From JAGAJR01 sp048463395 (GTDB lineage Bacteria > Pseudomonadota > Alphaproteobacteria > RF32 > CAG-239): a stretch of 64,000 nucleotides of DNA. Below the pieces are notes generated by a model. The model made no database searches, was not told where the DNA came from, and worked only from the letters and a program-made list of their open reading frames with translations. Each line of letters begins with the position of its first letter. Position 1 is the first letter of the stretch. The stretch covers positions 1 to 64,000 of the forward strand of contig DBFWPL010000023.1 in NCBI GenBank assembly GCA_048463395.1. Direction: 5' to 3'. The translations under genes and the position numbers were made by a program. Shown here one piece after another: positions 8,100 through 16,836 of this stretch.

Positions 8100-8825
8100 A
8101 TGAGCAAACTCAAAATAGAAACAATCCTTTGTCGGGCAGGTACAATGGACAATTACAGCTATCTGCTGATTGACGAAACAACCGGAATCTCCGCAATCAT
8201 TGACCCTTCTGAAATTGCTCCCATCGTCAACAGATGTCGGGAATTAAATACAACCCCGACATATATCCTTAACACACATCATCATTTTGATCACACCGAC
8301 GGCAATATGGAATTAAAAGAAATATACGGCTGCAAAATCGTTGGTGCGGCAGACGATGCCTATCGTATTCCCGGAATAGACATTGAAGTAAAAGACGAAG
8401 ATATCTTCTTCCTTGGAGAAAGTCGTGCCGAGATAATCCGTGCAGACGGCCATACCACCGGACATATTCTTTGGTACTTTTCAGAAGCTAAAGCCCTGTT
8501 CACCGGAGACGTGTTGTTCAACCTCTGTATCGGCGGATTGTTTGAAGGAACGGTGGAGCAAATGTTTTCCTCCCTGAACAAAATAAAACAACTGCCGGAT
8601 GATGTCTCCTTCTACCCCGGACACGAATATACAATCCATGGGATCGGCTTTGCCAAATACCTTGAACCTGATAATCCGGAACTGCAGAAATATTTAGCCT
8701 ACGCTCAAGAACGGTTATCAAAAGGATTACCGGTTTCCCCCACAAAACTATCGGAAGAAAAAGCCGTAAATCCGTATTTAAAAGCAAAATCCGTACAAGA
8801 ACTGGAAAAATTATTCAACATTTGA
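8100..8825 (+). CDS. gloB: Glyoxalase II (hydroxyacylglutathione hydrolase)
   Basis: The product of 241 residues has a metallo-beta-lactamase fold with the full metal-binding set: T-H60-H-H62-F-D64-H65 followed by D-G-H-T-T-G-H and F-T-G-D-V-L-F, then F-Y-P-G-H-E-Y-T. The C-terminus N-P-Y-L-K corresponds to the glyoxalase II 'NPFLR' end, where glutathione binds. It would hydrolyse S-lactoylglutathione in methylglyoxal detoxification. AAGGAG lies 6 nt before the ATG, 12 nt after the HD-GYP gene, so the two are probably co-transcribed. A more general thioesterase of the same fold cannot be excluded. Confidence 0.85.
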   Translation: MSKLKIETILCRAGTMDNYSYLLIDETTGISAIIDPSEIAPIVNRCRELNTTPTYILNTHHHFDHTDGNMELKEIYGCKIVGAADDAYRIPGIDIEVKDEDIFFLGESRAEIIRADGHTTGHILWYFSEAKALFTGDVLFNLCIGGLFEGTVEQMFSSLNKIKQLPDDVSFYPGHEYTIHGIGFAKYLEPDNPELQKYLAYAQERLSKGLPVSPTKLSEEKAVNPYLKAKSVQELEKLFNI

Positions 8826-8902
8826 ATTACACAAAAATTAGACAAAAACATTTTTTTGTGATACGATAAATCATATTTAACAAAACTTTGGAGCCTGAAG
8901 TC

Positions 8903-10120
8903 ATGAGCCAAATAGATAAATTCAAAACCAAATATGGCAACCGCGGAAAAAAACCAACAACAACCGAACAAGAAAACTCTTCAAGCAAAGAAGCTCTGGA
9001 TTTACATATAAAATTAAAAGACATGGGCTTAAAAATCTCTTTTGATGATGTTTTGAAATATGTTAAAGAAAAAGGCGGCGTCGTTTCTTTAGAGGAAGCG
9101 GTTGAAAGATTTACTCCGAGAAAAGAAAAACCGACAACCTTACACAGCCTTAGCGATTTAAGCGAAGAAATACTAAAGGAAAAAGAAACCCCTCGCGAAA
9201 AGAAAACCCCTGCTCCGCAACGACCTGTTAATCCGAAAAAAAAATCTCAAAAAGAAAAAACTCACCAAAAAGAAAAAAGCAACAAACCGAGCATAACTCT
9301 TGTTCTCAATGAGGAACCCGCACCAAAACCAAAGCAAAACAAACAGGAACAAACTTCTGAACAAACAATAACCGATGACAAAAGAACAGAGGAAAAAACA
9401 TCTCCTGCAGAACAAATCAAAGAAAAACAACAAGACAAAACAAAAAAAGAAACCGTTGATACGGACGAAAGAAGTTGGCAGGAAAAATATCTTGAATCCA
9501 TGATAGAAATTTCAGATCGGGATATTGATAAAAAAAGCAATAAAAAACGCCGTATCTGCAAAGGCGAAATCAAAGATAAAGCTCTGGATGTAGAACTAAC
9601 TCCAAATCCGGAAAACAAGAAAAGATATGAAAAACCGGCTCGTTATAAGTTTCAGGAAAGTGAACAAAAAAATAAAATTGACGTAAAAGTTAAAGCCAAA
9701 CAATATAAAGACTTTTTCATTCTGTTCAAAGCTGCCAAACAAAACGGTGTTGACTGCATTGAATTTAATCAGACACAAACCCAAGAATTCAGAACCCTGG
9801 CATTAGCCGCAGCTTTGTCTTTAGGCTTACAGGTAAAAAATGAACCGGGATTGGTGGATATGAACGCCGAATATCTGGAATATATCCCTCCTCGGGCAAA
9901 AGAAGCTCTGGAAAAACACAACCAAAACATTCGCAAACGAGTAGAAAAAAACAAACAAAAACTCAAAAATAACCCTATCCGCGGCAGATTGCTTGCCAAA
10001 GATGATACCCGTGTTGACGCAGCCTCCAGAACCCCTGAAGAACAACAGGAAATTGAAGATAAAATCAAAGCTGTAAAAGCGGCAAAACGAAAAGCCTGGG
10101 AGGCTAAAAGAGCCAGATAA
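8903..10120 (+). CDS. Charged protein with LPD7-like C-terminal domain
   Basis: The product is 405 residues from ATG 8903 (GGAG 9 nt upstream; a TTG at 8888 overlaps that site). A short N-terminal domain (1-70) is followed by a long, low-complexity Lys/Glu/Gln/Pro-rich linker (about 75-250). A compact domain follows at about 255-340: an alpha helix, then N-G-V-D-C-I-E-F, then a helix F-R-T-L-A-L-A-A-A-L-S-L-G-L-Q-V. This helix-strand-helix-'G..V' pattern resembles the LPD7 domain found with relaxases and other polyvalent mobile-element proteins. That is my inference by pattern only. A basic coiled tail ends the protein. No relaxase catalytic motif is visible. Confidence 0.6.
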   Translation: MSQIDKFKTKYGNRGKKPTTTEQENSSSKEALDLHIKLKDMGLKISFDDVLKYVKEKGGVVSLEEAVERFTPRKEKPTTLHSLSDLSEEILKEKETPREKKTPAPQRPVNPKKKSQKEKTHQKEKSNKPSITLVLNEEPAPKPKQNKQEQTSEQTITDDKRTEEKTSPAEQIKEKQQDKTKKETVDTDERSWQEKYLESMIEISDRDIDKKSNKKRRICKGEIKDKALDVELTPNPENKKRYEKPARYKFQESEQKNKIDVKVKAKQYKDFFILFKAAKQNGVDCIEFNQTQTQEFRTLALAAALSLGLQVKNEPGLVDMNAEYLEYIPPRAKEALEKHNQNIRKRVEKNKQKLKNNPIRGRLLAKDDTRVDAASRTPEEQQEIEDKIKAVKAAKRKAWEAKRAR

Positions 10121-10206
10121 CAAACTAGTACGTGAGGAAACTTTCAACTCGCACAATCTGTATTAGTTACCAGCCAGACAAGTTTTTATAAAACCTTGGA
10201 GAATGA

Positions 10207-10288
10207 GACAAGTAGAAGTATTTAGAAAGCGAGAAAAATTTTAGCGTACACAGACGTACGTGAATTTTTCGAGACTGCACAAAATGCT
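10207..10288. repeat. Long imperfect palindrome between convergent genes
   Basis: The outer arms 10207-10223 and 10272-10288 are complementary at 15 of 17 positions. Inside them GAAAAATT/AATTTTTC and GCGTAC/GTACGT also pair, giving a long interrupted hairpin. It lies between the end of the LPD7-like gene (+) and the end of rodA (-), so it may end transcription both ways. Its length and nested symmetry also suit a dispersed palindromic repeat element. I found no second copy in this window. Confidence 0.55.
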
Positions 10289-10314
10289 TCTAATTGTCCA
10301 TTAGACAGGTTTTA

Positions 10315-11454
10315 TTAATCTTTGCCGATTTGCACATTCCTGTTAATATGTACCGAAAGAATAATGCCGAAACTGGCCATAATGGAAAGCATAACCGTTC
10401 CTCCGTAGGAAATCAGCGGCAACGGAATGCCCACAACCGGCAAAAGCCCCAAAACCATGGCAATATTAATAAAAACATACATAAAATAGTTAGTTGCCAA
10501 ACCAATTGCCACCAGTTTTCCGAAATAACTGCTGCTCTTAAAAGCGAAAGAATATGTATAAGCCAAAATAAGAATATTCAAAATAACAATAACCACACCG
10601 CCGACCATTCCGAACTCTTCCGAGAGCATGGTAAAAATAAAGTCCGTATGTTTTTCGGGCAAAAAGTTTAAATGGCTTTGCGTTCCTTTCAAAAAACCCT
10701 TCCCGAAAACACCGCCCGAACCCAAAGCAATTTTCGATTGAATAATATGATACCCTGCTCCCAAAGGATCTCTTTCCGGATTCAAAAAAGTTAGTACACG
10801 ATTTTGCTGATACTCATGAAGGAAATGCCAGGCAATCGGCATCATAACCAAAGCTCCCAAAGCCAAAACAGCAAACTTCCATATCTGGACACCCACGGCA
10901 AAAAAGATGCCTGCCGTCGTAAAAATCAACATCAAAGCAGTTCCCAAATCCGGCTGTGTAACAATCAAAAACGCCGGAAAAAGAGCCATCAGCAATGGCG
11001 GAATAATACCGCGAATACTTTCAATACTTTGCAAAGAAGACGTATGAAAATATCTAGCCAAAACCAAAACCATGGCAATTTTCATTAACTCAGACGGCTG
11101 TAATTTAAAAATACCCAGATTAATCCATCTCTGAGCACCCATTCCGATATGTCCGGTAATTTCCACCACAATTAACAAAATGAGTGTAAAGAAATAGAAA
11201 ACATAGGCATAACGCATTAAAATTTTAATATCCGTCAAAGCCAGAGCAATCATAATCACAAACCCGACAGAAAAACGAAGCAGCTGATTGATGGCCCAAG
11301 GCTTCCAATGCCCGTTTGCTGCGGAATAAAGCGTAATAATCCCGATTGCGGCGAGAATGACGATAAACATCACATAAGAAAAACTAATGTTAAAAAATTT
11401 TTCTTTGAGTGTCAGCGTCTGATTTCTAAAACTGGTTTCATAAGCTCTATACAT
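10315..11454 (-). CDS. rodA: Peptidoglycan glycosyltransferase RodA
   Basis: RodA is the SEDS-family polymerase that works with PBP2 in the elongasome. The product of 379 residues has about 10 membrane segments. It contains the SEDS signatures: Q-P-D-L-G-T-A-L (about residue 160), G-S-G-G-V-F-G-K-G, L-P-E-K-H-T-D-F-I-F, S-E-E-F-G and, near the end, G-I-P-L-P-L-I-S-Y-G-G-T. It is the last gene of the mre cluster, 10 nt after mrdA. AGGGAT precedes the ATG at modest spacing. Confidence 0.97.
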   Translation of the reverse strand: MYRAYETSFRNQTLTLKEKFFNISFSYVMFIVILAAIGIITLYSAANGHWKPWAINQLLRFSVGFVIMIALALTDIKILMRYAYVFYFFTLILLIVVEITGHIGMGAQRWINLGIFKLQPSELMKIAMVLVLARYFHTSSLQSIESIRGIIPPLLMALFPAFLIVTQPDLGTALMLIFTTAGIFFAVGVQIWKFAVLALGALVMMPIAWHFLHEYQQNRVLTFLNPERDPLGAGYHIIQSKIALGSGGVFGKGFLKGTQSHLNFLPEKHTDFIFTMLSEEFGMVGGVVIVILNILILAYTYSFAFKSSSYFGKLVAIGLATNYFMYVFINIAMVLGLLPVVGIPLPLISYGGTVMLSIMASFGIILSVHINRNVQIGKD

Positions 11455-11464
11455 AAGATTATCC

Positions 11465-13288
11465 CTATTTTACCTCTTCTTTCGTCGGATCAAGCTCAAT
11501 AGCCGCCCGCAAAATTTTACTTGCAATCGGAGCCGCCACGGATGATCCGCCGCCGCCATGTTCAACCAAAACGGCCACCGCATATTTCGGGTTATCGTGC
11601 GGAGCATAGCCGACGAACAACGCATGATTACGCAAATGCCACGGAAGCTCCGATTCTTTCAAAATTCCGCTTTGCCGTTCTTTCATTGAAATGCGGCGAA
11701 CCTGGGTCGTTCCGGTTTTTCCGCCCATTCTCTGTCCTTTATAATCAAATTGGGAAAGATAAGCTGTTCCGCCCGGTTTATTAACCACGGCAAACATTCC
11801 TTCTTTAATAATATCCAAATGTTCTTTCGAGACATTAATTTTATTGAGGTTTTGAAGTTCTTTTTCCGAAAGCTTGGTAAAAGTCGGTTTAACCTCATAA
11901 CCGCCGTTAACCAATCGAGCCGTCATAGTTGCCAACTGCAGCGGCGTTGTTAAAATATAACCCTGACCGATACCGGAAATAAGGCTTTCCCCCTGTTGCC
12001 AAGGCTCACCGAAACGCTTAAGTTTCCATTCTTTATCCGGTATCAAACCGGCCTTTTCATTATCTAAACCAATATCAATTTTACTGCCCAAACCAAATCG
12101 TCTCGCCATCTCGGCAATCTTTTCGATTCCCAGTTTCTGAGCCGTTTCATAAAAGAAAATATCGCAAGAATGCTGCAAGGCTTCAACAACATTAATATAC
12201 CCGTGTCCAACCTTTTTCCAGCAGTGGAAAGCATGATTTCCCAAAAACATCTTTCCGGCACAGAAAGAACGGGTATCCGGTTTAATAACTCCGGCTTCCA
12301 AACCGGCCAAAGCCACAATCATCTTAAAAGTAGATCCCGGAGAATACAAACCAGAAACAGCCTTATTGGACAAAGGCTTTTTCATATTTCCGGTCAGAGC
12401 CTTCCACTCTTCATTGTTAAGTCCTTGAGCCAGAATATTGGAATCAAAAGACGGTACGGAAACAAACGCCAAAATCTCTCCGGTATGAACATCCAGAAGA
12501 ACCGCCGCCCCGCTTTCTTCACCAAACAAATCAAACGCTTTTTCCTGAAGACGGCTGTCTATGGTCAAGTCCTTACGCTTTCCCGCAATTCCGTCATTAC
12601 GTTCAATTTCCTTCATAATCCTGCCGTAGGCATTCACTTCCAATTTCAGGTTTCCGCCCTGTCCGCGTAAATCTTTTTCAAACAGCTTTTCGACACCCGA
12701 TTTCCCGATTTTAAATCCGGGAACTTCCAATAACGGATCATCTTTAACATCTTTGTCCGAAACGGAAGAAACATACCCCAGAACATGAGCCATTTTCTCA
12801 CCGAAAGGATAATACCTGCTCAACCCCTCATCTATGATAATCCCCGGTAAATCAGAGGCATGGAGTTGAATTCTGGAGACCTCTTCCCATGTCAGATTAT
12901 CTTTAATCTTAATTGGCACAAAACTGCGGTTACGCCTCAAATCTTTTTTAATCCGCTCTTCTTCCGCATCACTCAACGGCATAATTTTCTTAAAAGCGTC
13001 AAGCGTTTCCTGCACATTCAAAGTTTGTTCAGCCACAATCAAAGCCTGAAAATTTTGCTTATTGGTTGCGATTTGCACCTGATTGCGATCATAAATCACT
13101 CCCCGCGGCGGAATAAGCAAACGGGTAGAAATCCGGTTCTCATCGGCAAGCGTTTTGTAGCGGTCAGCCTGATACACTTGAAGGTAATACAACCTCCCGA
13201 TAATAACAAACATCAACGCAAGCTTTCCGAAGGCCATTATCAGAGAGCGGAAGATTAAAACTTTTCCCTTATCGTTGTCTCTGTTCAT
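11465..13288 (-). CDS. mrdA: Penicillin-binding protein 2 (transpeptidase)
   Basis: PBP2 crosslinks peptidoglycan during elongation. The product of 607 residues has one N-terminal membrane anchor (about 12-30), a dimerisation domain starting near I-P-P-R-G-V-I-Y-D-R, and a transpeptidase domain with S-P-G-S-T-F-K (the SxxK nucleophile motif), S-C-D (SxN position) and G-K-T-G-T-T-Q (KTG). All three active-site motifs are present. The ATG overlaps the mreD stop as TGATG, which indicates coupling. Cys follows Ser in the SxN motif, as is common in PBP2. Confidence 0.97.
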   Translation of the reverse strand: MNRDNDKGKVLIFRSLIMAFGKLALMFVIIGRLYYLQVYQADRYKTLADENRISTRLLIPPRGVIYDRNQVQIATNKQNFQALIVAEQTLNVQETLDAFKKIMPLSDAEEERIKKDLRRNRSFVPIKIKDNLTWEEVSRIQLHASDLPGIIIDEGLSRYYPFGEKMAHVLGYVSSVSDKDVKDDPLLEVPGFKIGKSGVEKLFEKDLRGQGGNLKLEVNAYGRIMKEIERNDGIAGKRKDLTIDSRLQEKAFDLFGEESGAAVLLDVHTGEILAFVSVPSFDSNILAQGLNNEEWKALTGNMKKPLSNKAVSGLYSPGSTFKMIVALAGLEAGVIKPDTRSFCAGKMFLGNHAFHCWKKVGHGYINVVEALQHSCDIFFYETAQKLGIEKIAEMARRFGLGSKIDIGLDNEKAGLIPDKEWKLKRFGEPWQQGESLISGIGQGYILTTPLQLATMTARLVNGGYEVKPTFTKLSEKELQNLNKINVSKEHLDIIKEGMFAVVNKPGGTAYLSQFDYKGQRMGGKTGTTQVRRISMKERQSGILKESELPWHLRNHALFVGYAPHDNPKYAVAVLVEHGGGGSSVAAPIASKILRAAIELDPTKEEVK

Positions 13289-13806
13289 CAGCCCTCATCT
13301 TTCATCAAAGCATTCTGCACAAAAGCATTGACCAAACTTAAAAAAGGATAAACGGCCACTGAAAACAGATAACAAAACAGCACTGACGGCAACGGAATAA
13401 ACTGGCTGTAATACACCGATACCAAAAGCCATCGGCTGAAAAAAACAATCAACGATAACAATGCAAAGCCATACCAAATAACCACAAAAGGCTTTCCGTT
13501 TAAAAAACGGGAAAGATTACTGACCAACACATACATTATCAAAAGAGCAAAAACATTGGACCCGAATGGAGCTGAAGAGATAATGTCTTCAACCAGCCCC
13601 AAAAAATAAACAGACCCCAGATTAAAAACATCCGGACGGTGAATCAGCCAAAAATAAACGCAAATCATCCCCATCGCCGGACGAATTCCGCCCATACCGG
13701 CAATATCCAGCGGAACATAAGATAAAAAGACCAATAACAGGGATGAAAACAAAGGAAGCATCCGCTGAAAATACAATGTCAGATTTTCACTCCAGTCATC
13801 ACTCAT
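13288..13806 (-). CDS. mreD: Rod shape-determining protein MreD
   Basis: The product of 172 residues is a small hydrophobic protein with five or six membrane segments. It carries the family-like stretch F-L-G-L-V-E-D-I-I-S-S-A-P-F-G (about residues 69-83). MreD links MreC and the elongasome in the inner membrane. The gene overlaps the mreC stop by 8 nt and the mrdA start by 1 nt, so all three are coupled. Sequence conservation in MreD is low, so the call rests mainly on topology and position. Confidence 0.9.
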   Translation of the reverse strand: MSDDWSENLTLYFQRMLPLFSSLLLVFLSYVPLDIAGMGGIRPAMGMICVYFWLIHRPDVFNLGSVYFLGLVEDIISSAPFGSNVFALLIMYVLVSNLSRFLNGKPFVVIWYGFALLSLIVFFSRWLLVSVYYSQFIPLPSVLFCYLFSVAVYPFLSLVNAFVQNALMKDEG

Positions 13807-14680
13807 CTTGTTTTCCCAAAGCTTTATTCTGCTCGGCGTTTTCCGTCACATCATCCAAACCGTAATCAACAATCTTCACATACTCCAAACGATCCAGATT
13901 ACTGAAGGTTTTAATTTTAACATTGTTTTTTTCCGTGGAAACAATTTTTCCGATCGGAAGCCCCGAAGGGAACACACCGGCCACACCGGAAGTAACAATC
14001 CGGTCGCCAACCGTCAAAGAAGCTTCCAAAGGAATAAAAATCATTTTGGGAACAGAAGTATTATCTCCCGAAAGGATACCGCGAACACGGGTTCTTTCCA
14101 CCATGACCGGAATTTTGGAGTTAATATCCGTAATCAAAATAATTTTAGAATACATCTTACCTACCTGCTCAATCCGCCCGACAACTCCGCTGTCGCTCAA
14201 AACAACCTGTCCTTTTTTCACGTTGTTGGATAATCCCGTATAGGCAATAAGAGAGTGCGAAAAAGCATCCCCTTCCTCAGCAATAACCCTTGCAGTAATA
14301 AAAGTTGCCTCAGAAGGCGGCGTATAATTCAACAAACCGGATAATAACTTATTCTCAATTTCTAAAGCCCTTGCCCGACTGGAAACCATAATCAGCCGCT
14401 TATTCTCATCTCGTAATTTTTGATTTTCCTTGTAAACCTGTTTCAAATCGCGAAAATAATCATAAATTCCCGCAACAACCCGAGCCGGAATAACCAAAAC
14501 ATCAACTAAAGGACTGACCACATCCGTAGCTACGGAAGAAGTTTTTTCAATAATTACGGTATCTGTCTTATTAATGAGCATAAAAACAAATGCAGATAAA
14601 AATAAAATAACAATAGCAAACTTTTTCGCCAAAAGTCTGATATTGCTGAGATGAATGAATAAAACCTTCCGCCTTTTCAT
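13799..14680 (-). CDS. mreC: Rod shape-determining protein MreC
   Basis: The product of 293 residues has one N-terminal membrane segment (about 16-37), a short coiled coil (about 75-110, containing R-D-L-K-Q-V-Y-K-E-N-Q-K-L) and a beta-rich periplasmic domain with V-L-S-D-S-G-V-V-G-R and V-T-S-G-V-A-G-V-F-P-S-G-L-P-I-G, both typical of MreC. It scaffolds PBP2 activation in the periplasm. The C-terminus has a short charged tail. It follows mreB with a gap of about 110 nt. Confidence 0.96.
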   Translation of the reverse strand: MKRRKVLFIHLSNIRLLAKKFAIVILFLSAFVFMLINKTDTVIIEKTSSVATDVVSPLVDVLVIPARVVAGIYDYFRDLKQVYKENQKLRDENKRLIMVSSRARALEIENKLLSGLLNYTPPSEATFITARVIAEEGDAFSHSLIAYTGLSNNVKKGQVVLSDSGVVGRIEQVGKMYSKIILITDINSKIPVMVERTRVRGILSGDNTSVPKMIFIPLEASLTVGDRIVTSGVAGVFPSGLPIGKIVSTEKNNVKIKTFSNLDRLEYVKIVDYGLDDVTENAEQNKALGKQDE

Positions 14681-14790
14681 ATAAAATTCCCACTACATTA
14701 AATCTGGCAAGAACAACAAAAGGGACTACACATTCCTTTTTCTTTACATACGGCAAGAAAAAGCCGGAGAGAGCCCCTTTTATTCTTAAT

Positions 14791-15831
14791 TTAGTACATT
14801 GTGGAAAGGATGCTTTTTAGCTTTCTGATTTCATCCAATGCACGTCCGGTACCCTTAACGACACAAGCCAAAGGCTCTTCAGCAATAGAAACCGGAAGGC
14901 CTGTCGCATTACGAAGCACCTGATCCAAATTAGCCAGAAGGGCTCCGCCGCCGGTCAAAACAATACCTTTATCAACAATATCGGCAGCCAGTTCCGGAGC
15001 CGTATTTTCCAAAGCAACCTTAACCGCCTCAACAATTTGGGAAACGGGTTCGGCCAAACTTTCCGCAACCTGACGTTCGGTAATAACGATTTCCTTCGGC
15101 ACGCCATTCATCAAATCACGACCTTTAATTTCTACCGTACGGCCTTCTCCTTTTTCCGGAGCACAAGCAGAACCGATTTCTTTTTTAATCTTTTCGGCAC
15201 TGCCTTCACCCACTAACAGGTTATGATTACGACGAATATAAGAAATAATGGCACTATCCATTTTATCTCCGCCGACACGAACTGAGCGGGCATAAACAAT
15301 ACCGCCTAAAGACAATACGGCAACTTCTGTCGTACCGCCGCCGATATCAACGACCATGCTTCCTGTCGGTTCGGTTACCGGCAAATTAGCCCCGATTGCG
15401 GCAGCCATAGGCTCTTCAATCAACCAGACTTTACGGGCACCTGCAGCCTCGGCAGATTCCTGAATAGCTCTTCTTTCAACGGCAGTAGAACCGGAAGGAA
15501 CGCAAACAATAACCATCGGAGAAGCAAACGTGCGGCGATTATGAACTTTGCGGATAAAGTACTTAATCATTTCTTCGGCGATTTCAAAATCGGCGATAAC
15601 ACCGTCTCTCAACGGACGAATAGCATGAATATTGCCCGGCGTACGTCCAAGCATTTGTTTAGCTTCGTTACCAACCGCCAAAACCTGTTTTTTTCCGCGA
15701 TATTCTTCAATAGCAACAACGGAAGGCTCGTTCAAAACGATACCTTTGCCTTTCACATAGACCAGAGTATTCGCCGTACCCAAGTCAATCGCCATATCGG
15801 CTGACAACCACCCCATTAATTTTGAAATCAT
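14791..15831 (-). CDS. mreB: Actin-like cytoskeletal protein MreB
   Basis: The product of 346 residues has the actin-type ATPase motifs: D-L-G-T-A-N-T-L-V-Y (phosphate 1), V-V-D-I-G-G-G-T-T-E-V (phosphate 2) and G-I-V-L-T-G-G-G-A-L-L (adenosine). An amphipathic N-terminus (I-S-K-L-M-G-W-L) would bind membrane. MreB filaments direct lateral wall synthesis with MreC, MreD, PBP2 and RodA, all encoded directly after it. A GGAG site precedes the ATG. The 78-nt upstream gap has only a weak promoter-like pattern. Confidence 0.98.
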   Translation of the reverse strand: MISKLMGWLSADMAIDLGTANTLVYVKGKGIVLNEPSVVAIEEYRGKKQVLAVGNEAKQMLGRTPGNIHAIRPLRDGVIADFEIAEEMIKYFIRKVHNRRTFASPMVIVCVPSGSTAVERRAIQESAEAAGARKVWLIEEPMAAAIGANLPVTEPTGSMVVDIGGGTTEVAVLSLGGIVYARSVRVGGDKMDSAIISYIRRNHNLLVGEGSAEKIKKEIGSACAPEKGEGRTVEIKGRDLMNGVPKEIVITERQVAESLAEPVSQIVEAVKVALENTAPELAADIVDKGIVLTGGGALLANLDQVLRNATGLPVSIAEEPLACVVKGTGRALDEIRKLKSILSTMY

Positions 15832-15909
15832 TTATTACTTCTCCGGATTATCTACACAAATTTCATTTATTAATAAACTTTTATAACCATATTGCTTATT
15901 GTGCAACAG

Positions 15910-16836
15910 TTATAATCGTTTTTTAACATCCTTAATAATATTTTTTTGCCCTTTATAACATTCCTTCAGAATCAAGTCTGTTTCAGGCTTGGAGGCAAAC
16001 CATGTCCGTTGCCTTTTGGCATATTGCCGTGTATGCAGCTTTGCCAGCTCTACGGCAGTTTCCAAAGACATTTCTCCGTCCAAATACGCAAACAGTTCAG
16101 GAACCCCCAAAGCCTTCATTGCCGGCAGTTTCCGATCCAAACACAAGCTGTGCAGATACTCGGCCTCTTTAAGGGCTCCCTGTTTCATCATCAAATCAAA
16201 GCGAACATTGCATCGTTCATCAAGCTCAGCTTTGGACGGAATAATCTTTACTATGACAAAATGAATATCCGGCAACCGTTTAATCATCGGCTCTTTATGC
16301 CAATCCGACAAACTCCTTCCCGTATCAAGCCAAACTTCCCATGCCCGACGAACTCTTGTCGTGTCATTTGCACTCAAACGGACAAACGCTTCCTTATCAA
16401 AACTCTCCAAACGGCGATGAAGCTCATTTACCCCTAAATCCGCAAGCATAGACATAACTTTATCGCGAACATCAGAAGAAACCTCCGGTATCGGCGTTGT
16501 TCCGTTAACCAAATTCTCAATATAAAGTCCCGTTCCTCCGACTAAAACAGGCGTTTTCCCTTCCTCTTGGCATTTTTTTACTTCCGCAACAGCCTGATTA
16601 AGCCATTCAACTACGGAACCATTCTGCGACGGAGCAAAAATCTCATACAAACGATGAGAAACTCCGGCTCGCTCCTCAACTGAAGGCACTGCCGACAAAA
16701 CAGGCATTCCCTGATAAACCTGCATTGAGTCGGCATTAATTATCACTCCGTTTAACGCTTCGGCCATATCCAAAGCCAAACCGGACTTTCCCGAGGCTGT
16801 CGGACCGGCTATGACAATTGCGGAATCACTCGGCAC
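15910..16836 (-). CDS. miaA: tRNA dimethylallyltransferase MiaA
   Basis: MiaA adds a dimethylallyl group to A37 of tRNAs that read UNN codons. The product has 308 residues from GTG 16836, chosen because GGTGGAG lies 8 nt upstream; a TTG 9 codons earlier is possible but lacks such a site. The P-loop G-P-T-A-S-G-K-S is at residues 11-18, then N-A-D-S-M-Q-V-Y (substrate-binding Asp) and V-G-G-T-G-L-Y. The C-terminal R-Q-Y-A-K-R-Q-R-T-W-F is the usual MiaA end. The gene overlaps ddl by 28 nt, which means coupled expression. Confidence 0.96.
   Translation of the reverse strand: MPSDSAIVIAGPTASGKSGLALDMAEALNGVIINADSMQVYQGMPVLSAVPSVEERAGVSHRLYEIFAPSQNGSVVEWLNQAVAEVKKCQEEGKTPVLVGGTGLYIENLVNGTTPIPEVSSDVRDKVMSMLADLGVNELHRRLESFDKEAFVRLSANDTTRVRRAWEVWLDTGRSLSDWHKEPMIKRLPDIHFVIVKIIPSKAELDERCNVRFDLMMKQGALKEAEYLHSLCLDRKLPAMKALGVPELFAYLDGEMSLETAVELAKLHTRQYAKRQRTWFASKPETDLILKECYKGQKNIIKDVKKRL

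Noticed and set aside
9173..9618. Minus-strand frames opposite the charged linker of the LPD7-like gene
   Set aside because: They arise from the Lys/Glu-rich codons read backwards and give Phe/Leu/Ser-rich strings without a ribosome site.
12170..12670. Plus-strand frame opposite mrdA
   Set aside because: It is antisense to conserved PBP2 motifs; codon pattern is that of a shadow frame.
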